Source of the DNA: Acanthamoeba lenticulata | Taxonomy: Eukaryota; Discosea; Longamoebia; Acanthamoebidae | Direction of reading: 5' to 3' | NCBI GenBank assembly: GCA_002179805.1 | Contig: NAVB01004189.1 | Coordinates: forward strand, 1-17,071 | DNA length: 17,071 bases | Shown: positions 1 through 9,600 of the stretch, piece by piece | How the letters are laid out: each line of letters starts with the position of its first letter | How positions within the stretch are numbered: position 1 is the stretch's first letter | Program-made: the position numbers and the translations under genes | Notes under the pieces: generated by a model | Database searches by the model: none | Seen by the model: only the letters and a program-made list of their open reading frames with translations | Told to the model about the DNA's origin: nothing

Positions 1-937
<937 letters not shown>

Positions 938-1056
938 AGGATACGACACGGTGGATTCCCGGGTGGTCGCCCACCCCAGTACTAACACCGCCTGGCGCAG
1001 CTTAACTTCGCTGTTCGGATGGGAAGCGGTGCTTTCTGCGCAGTATGGCCGTATCC
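938..1056 (-). rRNA. 5S ribosomal RNA
   Basis: The minus strand begins GGATACGGCCATACTGCGCA at 1056 and ends with GTATCCT at 938, giving 119 nt. The two ends pair (GGATACG with CGTATCC) to form helix I. The internal pol III promoter is visible: box A-like AGTTAAGCTGCGCCAGG and box C-like GTACTGGGGTGGGCGACC. Conserved loop sequence CATCCGAACAGCGAAGTTAAGC is characteristic of eukaryotic 5S, and the whole agrees with the Acanthamoeba 5S sequence as I remember it. It is a single copy, not part of an rDNA or 5S tandem array, and lies on the same strand as the actin gene about 330 bp upstream of it. Pol III terminator T-runs follow. Confidence 0.97.
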
Positions 1057-1072
1057 ATTCGTGAAGGGTGTT

Positions 1073-1131
1073 GACTGCTACATCAATGTACACCACAAAT
1101 AGGACTACAACATCAATCACACCACAAACAG
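1073..1131. repeat. Imperfect ~30-bp direct tandem repeat at the 5' side of the 5S gene
   Basis: Unit 1 is 1073-1102 (gactgctacatcaatgtaca then ccacaaatag) and unit 2 is 1103-1131 (gactacaacatcaatcacac then cacaaacagt). They share the gact start, the catcaat core and the accacaaa end, differing by a few substitutions and one or two single-base gaps. The repeat sits between the 5S start (1056) and the 3' end of the dehydrogenase gene (1157), so it could be part of the 5S upstream region, of the dehydrogenase 3' UTR, or neither. Confidence 0.75.
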
Positions 1132-1156
1132 TCGATGTATTGAACCTAAAGGCTCC

Positions 1157-2767
1157 TCAGTCGGCCAGGCGGAAGAAGAACCAGAGGAGAGGAAGTCCAA
1201 CCACCAAGAGAGCGGCATAGCGCACAACTGGCGAGATGTAGTGGCGGGCGAGGTGGCCCTGTGCCAAGTTGTACCGCACAGTCTGGCGGATGGCCTCCTC
1301 CAAGGCGCGGGGCGCAAAGCCCAACAGCTTGCGGGCTTTGGCGTTGGAGTAGGCCCGGTGCTCCGACATACGATCCACTAATGACAGGGATGGCCATCCC
1401 GTCATTATCATCATCATCACATCTCAGTGGTCGAGAGGGAAAGTGGAGGGGACAAGACGAAGGAGTCGAGGTACCAGTGGCGGGCTGGTACATGAAGGTG
1501 CGCTGCTTGCCCCAATTCATGATGGGCGCCAAGAGCGCGGTGGCGAGCTTGACCACTGGGAAGGGCAGGTGGAGGAAGGGTTTGGCCCGGCCCAGCTCTT
1601 CACAGATGACTTCTATCCACTGCTGGTAGGTGAGCGCGTCGTCGGGGCACAAGATGAAGGTCTCGCCTGCGCACGTCTCCCTCCTCTCAATGGCCTTGGA
1701 GATGCCTTGCACCACGTCTGTTGCTCCTCCCCCCCCCCCAATGTACATGGACACGCAACCATACAGCTCCAGGTCAGAAAGCTGAGCTACTTTGGCCTCG
1801 GGTTTGCCACACGGACCGTCGACGTGCGTGTACATGAGCTGGGCCTGGCCACTGCCTGGGATGAAGCAGAGGAGGCCTGAGTTGATCATTTCCATCAGCT
1901 CGTAGATGGTGAAGAAGTCGCCGGGCCCGAGCACTCCTGTTCATGCCCCAGCCCACGTCATGGTGTAAATAGATACATGACACTGCAAAGCCTCTCGTAC
2001 TCTATTGAGAGCAGAACAGAGCGAACCGGTCGGACGGAGGATGATGTAGTCCACGCCCAGGTCCTGCGCCTCTTCGCGCACGACCTTCTCTGCCTCCACT
2101 TTGCTTCGTCCGTACTCGTACACCGGCTTTGGTTCAGTTTGCTCATCCCCAGGAGGCTCCTCTACGCCACCAAGCGCTGCACACTGGACATGTCAGCTGT
2201 GCTCCACCGCGGGACACGAAGTCGAACAGATAATGAACGGCGCGAGTGCGTACTCTCTGTGCTGGAGATGTAGATGAAGGTGCCCTTGCGGCCCTGTCTA
2301 GCGTCAGCAAACGTCCTGAGCAGGTTTCTGGTCCCCTCCACATTGGTCCTGTAGAGGGCGGACACCTGGAGGTATGTACAACACACAAAGCGGGTCACTC
2401 GGTCACCAACTTGCAAATGGTGACTCTGGGGAGGAGGGGTGGAAGCTTCACGTCATCTGGATAGAAGTCCATCATCGCCGCCAAGTGGACCACTACGTCC
2501 ACTCCCTCCATGGCTTCCTTCAAGGAGCTGGGGCTGTCAAGTGATGCCTCACAAACGTTGACCTCTGTGGTATGCATGAGTGAGTGGTCTGAAGGGACCT
2601 GAGAGGTGTGGCGCACCAGAGGGGAGCGAAGATCGGCTGCTTGATGCGCGAACGAGGGCAACGACTTCCCCAACATCGTCCCGTTGCACGAGATGGCGCA
2701 GTAGGTGGGAGCCAATAAAACCAGTGCCCCCCGTGACAAGCACGTTGATAGGTATCTCTCCCTCCAT
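1157..2767 (-). CDS. Membrane-anchored 3-beta-hydroxysteroid dehydrogenase-like extended SDR
   Basis: Predicted NAD(P)-dependent oxidoreductase of the extended short-chain dehydrogenase family, nearest in feel to 3-beta-HSD/sterol-carboxylate dehydrogenases. Exons in transcript order: 2767-2617, 2564-2452, 2365-2254, 2176-2027, 1936-1817, 1717-1475, 1377-1157; phases fit throughout and give 369 aa. The Rossmann motif TGGTGFIG is at residues 12-19, followed by a VVVHLAA strand, TNVEGTRNLL, the active-site strand FIYISST (Ser122/Ser123) and the catalytic YGRSK (Tyr147, Lys151), then LRPTGVLGPGD and a YTHVDDVVQGI segment. The C-terminus ends in a hydrophobic helix (AALLVVGLPLLWFFF) and a charged tail, consistent with an ER tail anchor as in sterol-modifying relatives. 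The start is the first ATG before the Rossmann strand. The first intron would be only 52 nt. Substrate is unknown. It is divergent to the COP1-type gene. Confidence 0.87.
1729..1739. repeat. C11 homopolymer in an SDR intron
   Basis: About eleven C on the plus strand, G11 in the transcript, a few bases upstream of the acceptor of the fifth intron of the dehydrogenase gene. A G-run this close to an acceptor is unusual since a polypyrimidine tract is expected. Confidence 0.75.
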
Positions 2768-3245
2768 GTTCCTTGTTCAATAATTTTGTGTAAATCGTTT
2801 TTCTTTTCTTGATTTCATGCTCTTCTTTTCTTGCTTTCCGGCCCAAACTCCCAGATCGCTTACGAAGAAGTTGAAAAATGCCGCGGAAATCGGGAAATCT
2901 GCCGGTTGGCGCAGGTGATCCGCGTCTGCCGACAGTAGAGTGGACAACCAGGCGACAGTAAGAGGGGCGGTAAGAGTGAGTCAGACGCCGCGGAAGGCAT
3001 GGTCCGTGGCCCACGGTATTGACGGGCAGCTGCCTTTGTTTCCTTGTGATTTTGTTACTGTGCGGGGCTCGCACGGATTGGATCATACAATACAAGGAGT
3101 GCAATCGGGCACGAACGCAGCGCCCCTCATCTTGAATTTCTGCACGAAAGCTCTTCTCTCTTCGCGGCAACTCTGGAGCTCTCTCGGCAGTCTCCCCTGC
3201 TGCCCCTTGAGGCGAACACATCGGTTGAGAAGGACGAGGACTTGA
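2768..3245. promoter_or_regulatory. Shared upstream region between divergent SDR and COP1-type genes
   Basis: The 478 bp between the two start codons must contain both promoters and leaders. The dehydrogenase side (2768-2835) is AT-rich with polypyrimidine on the plus strand; the middle (2870-3060) is GC-rich with several CGCGG/GCCG words; the COP1 side carries a purine-rich leader. An in-frame TGA directly precedes the COP1 ATG. I see no convincing TATA box for either gene and no open frame that looks coding. Confidence 0.5.
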
Positions 3246-6200
3246 ATGGACGAAATTTGCTGGTAATCTCTCTCTTCTCCTCTTCCACGCCTTGATTCAT
3301 CCACCATGGAAGCCCCTTCCATCTTTTCTCATCACATCTCTTTCTCTTATATCTGCAAGTCCCATATGCCTCGAGGCGATCAGAGAAGCCTTCATGACCA
3401 TTTGCGGCCATAGCTACTGGTACTTTTCCTCTTTATTTTTTATTTTTTTTCATTTTACACCACAATTATTATTGTTATTAATAAATAAATGCAATTAGTA
3501 TTGTTTGTGCTTGTCCGTCTTCCGCATTACTCACACCTCGCCGCTCCTCCCTGCGTTGGCCGTGGTGTGCTGCACGCAGTTACGTGTGCATTGCGCGGCA
3601 TTTAAGCACAAGCCCCATGTGCCCCACCTGCAAGACGCCCCTCCGGCGAGACCAGCTGTTCCCCAACTACACTTGTACGAGAAGCCCTTGTCCCGTTCCT
3701 GTTTGCTGCTTTTGGGGGCCCGCGCTGACAGTCCCACTCTGACACGCTTGCGTGTGGTGGCCCCAGTGAACGCCGTGCTCGAGAAGGTGAAGACCAACTC
3801 GATCGGTGCTACGCTGTCGCCGCTCGCGCAGCTCGAACAGCTCCTCTCCGCCCAAAGCCTCGCGCTCTCAGGTACCTTTCCGCTTCTCCGGCCCACAAGC
3901 TCTCTCTTTTCCTCCTCACCGTCCTTGTCGTCAATGACGTTGTCATACTCATCATCATCATCATCATGACGTGTACAATAGATGTGAACCATTTGCTGGG
4001 TCTCCTCCTGACCCAGAAGCGAGCGATGGAGTCACAGAAGAAGCACGAGGAGCTCGAGCTCCTGCTCGACTTCCTCTACCGCACCAAGCAGCGACACAAC
4101 AGCGTACGTCGACGCCGTCCGTGCACCCGTCTGTTCTGCCCGTTCGTCTCATTTTTCGCGTACTTTAGTGTCAACTGAACGGGAGCTACGACCTGCTCGA
4201 GGGGCACATCAAGCGGCTGGAGCGCCAGCGGACGGCCTTCCTCGCCGCGCAGGCGGCCGATCCTTACGGCGGTGTCTTCCCGCCGGTCCTCCTCCCGGCC
4301 AAGTGCGATCGTGGCCTCTCGGCTGTGCCGCCGCCCGTTGTGGGCGGCAAGCGATCTCACGCCGCCCTGTCTGCTCCGTCAGTCTCTACATCGTCGTCGT
4401 CTTCGCAAGATTCTATGTACGCGCGCACCCATCATCTCCCCCACTGGAGCGGGGCAACACGCGAGGGGCGCGTGCCCTTTGCTCATGAGAGCAGGCGCCC
4501 CTCGTGGCCGAGTGGAATTTCAAGAATGTTCTGCTCACGCACGCGTGATGATTTTTCGCAATCGATCTCCCGACTGAGCAGGAATCTGATGGGACGGCAG
4601 CTGCGATTGCTGGGCGACGCGGAGGGCGAGGGCGAGGGACAGGACGACGACCTGCTGCTGGTCAGCAAGAAGCGGAGGATCGGGGAACACATCGAGGAGC
4701 TCCAGCAGACCTACTTTGGCCTGCTCAAGAAGGCCAAACACCACCATCACCACCATAATCAGGCACAGGAGGGCAGCGACGAGGCACGGCCGGGCGCCGT
4801 TGCAACGGCGGCGGAACACTGGGACGACGCTGCCACTGCCACTGCCTCTGTCGAAGACGACGCGCTGGACTTGGAGAGCTTCGGGCGGCAGCTCCAGAAG
4901 CTGGTCCGCTTCAACGGCTACGAGACCATCGCTACCATCCACGACGTCGCCCGCGCCAGCCCCCCGGCGGCTGCGGCGACCTCCGCGCGGCTGCAGGACG
5001 CCCGCGGCAGGCGTCCTATGCCGTCGCTCGTGACCTCCCTCGAGTTTGACAAAGAGGTCCGTCTTGTCTCTTCGACCTTGCCTTGGTCCTCTTCGGCCCT
5101 TGTCTTCTCGGGCACTCACACTCTCGGGTCTTCGCGCAGGGCCAGCACTTTGCGGTGGCCGGCTACAACCAGCGCATCCGCGTCTTTGACTACCGCGCGG
5201 TGGTGGAGAACGCCAGCACGACGACCACCCACTTCCCCGTCCACGACCTCACCACCCAGAGCCGCCTCAGGTGCGCGTCCCTCTTGTGAACCCACCGCGT
5301 TTTGCTTCAAAAAGCCAAAAGACATGAGCGTTCACCACTGCGCGTGCAGCTGCGTGAGCTGGAACGGCTACATCCGATCGCAGCTGGCCTCGAGCGAGTA
5401 CTCTGGCCGGGTCTCCGTGTGGGATCTCAACACGTCTCATGTACGCCTCGGCCTTGTCTTGAGGTTCCTGGTGCCGCTGCACACGTCGTTCAAGCAGGCT
5501 TCTGACGGCGTGCGCGCGCAACCCAGGTGGTGTGCAAATGGCACGAGCACGAGAAGCGCGTGTGGAGCGTCCACTTTGCGCCGACCCACCCGACGCGCCT
5601 CGCCTCTGCGTCGGACGACGCCAAAGGTTCCGATTGTTTTGATTTTTCTTTTCTTTTCTTTACCTTTCTTTTCCTCTGTTCGCTCGGTTGTGGTGATCGC
5701 CAACACGTGATGTGGGACATGTGTTGTTGCCACCGTGCAGTCAAGCTGTGGTCAATGAATCAGCGATTGTCGACAGGGACGATCGAGGCCCCCGCCAACG
5801 TGTGCTCCGTCAAGTTCCACCCGGACTCCCTCCACCACCTGGCCTTTGGCGCCGCCGGTACGCCTGCCCCCACACTGTCCCGCCCGATGGCCGCCACGGT
5901 GGCCGCCAAGCCTCTCCTCACCACGTGCTTGTTGGCGGGACACCAGACCACCAAATATACTACTACGACGCGCGAGCGATGCGTGAGCCATTGTTCGTCC
6001 TGCGCGGCCACGACAAGGCCGTCTCCCACATCCAGTTCCTCGACTCTCAGCGGCTCGTGTCGGCGTACGCCACTACGACCCAGACCCTTCCCCTTTTCCA
6101 CATGGGGCCTCATACACACGACTGTTTCCAGGTCGATCGACGGAACGCTGCGATTGTGGGACATCAACACGGGCGAGTGCCTCCTCAGTTTTGCGAGCCA

Positions 6201-6530
6201 TGTAAACAAGCGATTATTTGTGGGCCTGAGCGTCCACGGCGGGGAGTGGGTGACGACCGGCAGCGAGGATAATCAACTGTACACATACCACCGCGACTTC
6301 AAGACGCCCCTCTTCCGATACTCGTTCGACCGGTCGAGTGATGTACCCTCCGACCCGGCGGTACGCGTGGGCCCTTTGGTTTGTGGTTTCTGTCGTTTAC
6401 GGCACTCACTCACCTCGACCACCACCAGCGCGAGGACGATTTTGTGAGCGCTGTGTGCTACCACCCGACCGACAACGTGGTCCTGGCAGCCAACAGCCGC
6501 GGACTCCTTCAGGCGATCCAGCTCAAGTGA
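3246..6530 (+). CDS. COP1: COP1-type E3 ubiquitin ligase (RING, coiled coil, WD40)
   Basis: COP1 is the RING ubiquitin ligase that, with DET1/DDB1 or SPA partners, targets transcription factors for degradation in plants and animals. Exons: 3246-3262, 3360-3419, 3580-3674, 3767-3871, 3982-4103, 4169-5056 (perhaps split, see 4417-4581), 5140-5270, 5350-5440, 5527-5626, 5741-5857, 5947-6064, 6132-6360, 6429-6530; phases fit. The product is 669 aa with the extra intron, 724 aa without; plant and human COP1 are about 675 and 731. A C3HC4 RING starts almost at residue 1 (Cys6, Cys9, Cys21, His23, Cys26, Cys29, Cys40, Cys43), followed by LRRDQLFPN as in COP1. Then come a coiled-coil region, an NLS-like SKKRR, a six-His run, and seven WD blades including SLEFDKEGQHFAVAGY, EHEKRVWSVHF, ASASDDAKVKLWS, ANVCSVKFHP, YYYDARA, GHDKAVSHIQF and DGTLRLWDINTGECLLSF, ending FVSAVCYHP and a final beta strand. 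TGA lies just before the ATG, fixing the start. Confidence 0.95.
3950..3967. repeat. (TCA)n microsatellite in COP1 intron 4
   Basis: About six consecutive TCA triplets lie just before the acceptor of intron 4 of the COP1-type gene. The stretch is outside the spliced coding sequence, so length changes would not alter the protein. Confidence 0.85.
4417..4581 (+). other. Probable in-frame intron (165 nt) inside the COP1-type gene
   Basis: The reading frame stays open here, but the translated stretch is low in COP1-like features and rich in Arg, His and Ser. A donor GTACGC at 4417 matches the donor used most often in this gene. An acceptor preceded by CGACTGAG ends at 4581. Removal keeps frame (AT joined to G, giving Met) and brings the protein to 669 aa, close to plant COP1. 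The length is a multiple of three with no stop, so retention would add 55 residues without truncation. Splicing is likely but not proven. Confidence 0.6.
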
Positions 6531-6690
6531 GCCGAGCGCAAGCTCAAACCCATTTTTGACTCTTCACTGTCGCCTCCCCCACGCGCGCTTTGAACGGTAA
6601 AAGAAAGATTTAAAAAAAAAGAGAACAAAAATCCTACAACAGAAGACGCACAAGCAAGGGCCCCGTTGTTGCTTGGGGGGGGGGACTGGG
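6531..6690. other. Convergent 3' region between COP1-type and CARMIL-like genes
   Basis: Only 160 bp separate the two stop codons, and both transcripts must end here. On the plus strand the region holds an A-rich tract (taaaagaaagatttaaaaa) near 6598-6620; on the minus strand this reads as T-rich sequence. There is a run of ten G at 6675-6684, immediately downstream of the CARMIL-like stop as C10 in its transcript. No canonical AATAAA is present on either strand. The 3' UTRs probably overlap. Confidence 0.6.
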
Positions 6691-9600
6691 TCAGTCGCGA
6701 GGCGGAGGCGCGGGGATGGGGGACATGTGCGGCACGTCATGAATGCCGCTGCCGCTGTGGGGCGGTGGGGGCGGCGCCGGGCTCGACATTGGGCTGTAGG
6801 GCGGAGGCGGGCTGAAGCTCTCGTAGCTGGGCGTGGGCGCCGAGGCCAGAAAGCCCACGTCGTCGACCGAGGCCGCCCGCGGGGAGAGCACCATTGAGCC
6901 CGACGACGACGGCGGCGTTGGCTCGTACGGCGGCAGCGGCGGCGCGTCGTTTTGCACCGCCAGCAGCTGTGTGTTGGGCGTGCAGACATGTCAGCGCGAG
7001 AGCGCAGCAAAGCAGCCGAGGTGCGAGGTGCAGGCGCACCTCGGGTGGGACCTCCGCCAAGGGCGAAGGCTTGGCCGAGAGCGCCACCACGTCGGCGCCT
7101 CCCTCGAGTTCGAAGCTGTGCGCGACGGACGAGTGGCCCTGCATGTTGCGGCTCAGCGCCACCTGCACCTCCATCACCTTCCGCCGCAGGTCGTCCTGTT
7201 TGTGCATCGCCGTAAGTCGTGACGCCGGGGTGTGTTTGTGTTAGTGTGTGGGCACTCAGACGATGCGGCCGTACAAGGTGCGGCTGCTTGGGGGACGGAA
7301 TGGAGCTGCACGCCCTGTCAAAGTCCTGCCATGGGAAGTCCTGCTCGCGCCCCACACGTCCCGCGGGATTGTCATGACTCTCTCGCTCCTCATCAGGTTT
7401 TCCAAAGGGCAGCGAGGCGCACGCACCATCTGGACGAGGGTCGTGTTGGTGACGAGGCCCAGCGCGATGGCCTGAAACCCGCTGATGGTGAAGCCGTTGC
7501 CATCCACGACCAGCCCTGCAACCAGCCCATCATCCGCTCCGGCGTGAGCACTACACACAAGAGAAGGAGGAGAAGGGCGCGAACGTTTGAGGATGGGGTT
7601 GGTGGACAACAGGTTGGCGATCAGGGCGGCGCCCCGGTCGCCCATTTTGTTGTCGCTCACGTCGAGCACCTCGAGGGTCTCGTTCTTGGCGATGAGCGGC
7701 AGAAACACCTCCATGGCCTTGCCCCACCCTCCCGCCAACCGCAACGCCCGGATCTGTGCGTGTTTGTCCCCAAACACCCAACAACACACGATCGTGCTTC
7801 GTGGTCAGCTGGTAGGTCCATCGACCACCATCATAGAAGAAAAGCGCGGGTGGGGGGGGGGAGGAGGGCTCTTTACGTTGGCGTTTTGGGAGACGAGCGA
7901 ACACAGCACGCCGGCCGTCTGCCCGTCCGGAGCCCTGCCAACACAAGGAGGTGATGAGCAACACCGGTATCTGGCGCAGCGAAAATGAAGGCGACACGGT
8001 ACTTGCAGGCGTGGTCCAGGACGAGGGTGTGGAGGGCCGGCAGGTCGGTGAGGCTCTGCAGGATCTCCTCCGTCGCGCGGTTGTTCATCTGCCAAATGGA
8101 TCCATTGAGGGGAGAGACTGTCACGGCCAAGGCCAAGAGATCAAAGACACCAGAGCCCAGAAAGGAACCAACCTTATTGTGGGACAGGTCGAGGTAGGCC
8201 ACGTTCTTGCACTGCCGCAGGAAGCCGGCAAACGTGGAGCAGTCCTTTCGCGCGATGTCGTTCTTGGCCTGTTGTTGGTTGATCCCAATAGTGATTCGTC
8301 AGCTGATCTGCTCCGAGCCGTCCCACCACCAGCAGCAGCGGCGCTAGGAAGGCGCCTCTGGTACCAGGTTGAGCCGGACGGCCCTGAGGCTGCCGTTCTC
8401 GCCCACGGCCTTGGCCACGAGCGCCACATGCTCGCCTGTTTTTTGGTTGGGTGTGTTTGTGAGCCTTTGGGCCTTGTCGTGGAGGCGGCAAGTGGTGGCA
8501 AGTGGTGCTCCTCTTCCCGGAGAGGACGACACGAACCGGTGAGGTGGCACGCCGACAGGTCGATGGTGACCAGCGTCTTGCTCATCTCGCACACCGTGCG
8601 CACCAGTTGCGCGCCGGCTGCCCAACACAAGCACGCACACGCGCACACACCACCCCAGTCAATCAGATCGTCAGTCAGCCGACGTCTGCATGCGAGGGGC
8701 GTACCGTGGTCGAGACGGTTGTTGGACACGTTGAGCTCCACGAGGCTCTGCACCAACGCCCCCCGCGATCCGACCCCAAAAATCATGCGCACATGTGAGC
8801 TCCCCAGGCTGTAAGAACGAGAGAGAGAGAGAGAGAGATGTAAAGGGCGTGCCTTGAAGTGGCGCAGCGCTGAGCCGATGAGGGTGTAGTTGAGGGAGAG
8901 GTCAGCGATGATCAGGCGCTGAAGCGGGCTGTACTCCTTCACCGCGTTGAGCCACTGCGCAAAGAGATCTGCACACGCAGACGATCGATCGATCAACAAT
9001 AATTCTTATTCGGTTCGGAACGACAGGGCGTGTACCAGAGCACGGGTCGTCGCACTTGTTGCGCGAGATGTCGAGCGACGTGATGGTGAGCGACATCGAG
9101 AAGTTCCTCATGAAGGCCGAGAAGATGGCCAGCATCCTGGTGGATGCATCACACACCGTCAGCCAGCCCGCCAGCCCGCCATAGGTGCATCAGATCGCAG
9201 GCAGCCAACAGAGGGTCGAAGTGGGCGGGGGAAGGGATTGGTACCCCTTGGGCCCGATGTGGCACGAAGAGATGTCCAGCACGGGGAGGCCGTGCTTCAT
9301 GTTCTGCGCCCCGATCAACCAACCTACCGATCAGATCACGGAGCTGAGGGGGCGAGGGTTCGTGTCGCAAAAAAACAACAAACCTGGAAGGCGTCGGCCA
9401 GGTGAAGAGCGCCCGCCGTGCCAATGTCGGAACCGCGCAGCACCAGCACCTGTGTGTGCCCCCCGTGTGCGAGAATACGGGGAGCCAGATGCGTATTGGT
9501 CAGTGGTGCGGGCCCGTTGTATGCACACGGCCGCACAGCACGAACCTGAAGAGCCGAGGCGGGGTTGAAGCGCAGGCCCTGGCAGAACTCGGCAAAGTGG

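Noticed and set aside
1073..1131. CRISPR-like or transposon terminal repeat
   Set aside because: There are only two adjacent units with no spacer, no inverted ends and no transposase nearby.
1146..1934. A single 262-codon frame for the dehydrogenase C-terminus
   Set aside because: It reads through two introns; the true C-terminal exon (EHRAYSNAKARKLLGF) is in a different frame reached by splicing at 1475/1377.
3505..3992. Open frames of ~150 codons on both strands near the start of the COP1-type gene
   Set aside because: They run across introns 2-4; the RING and its continuation lie in another frame with matching splice sites.
4739..4756. Six-histidine run as a sign of a cloning vector or tag
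   Set aside because: It lies inside a natural COP1 exon between conserved segments with mixed CAC/CAT codons and no vector sequence around it.
6564..7355. A 263-codon minus-strand Arg/Pro-rich open frame
   Set aside because: It overlaps the CARMIL-like tail in another frame; the tail frame fits splice phases and ends in a clean stop, while this one is GC-driven low-complexity sequence.
7951..8814. A 287-codon plus-strand open frame
   Set aside because: It is antisense to consecutive LRR exons of the CARMIL-like gene; the minus-strand LRR pattern is clear and this frame has no recognisable feature.
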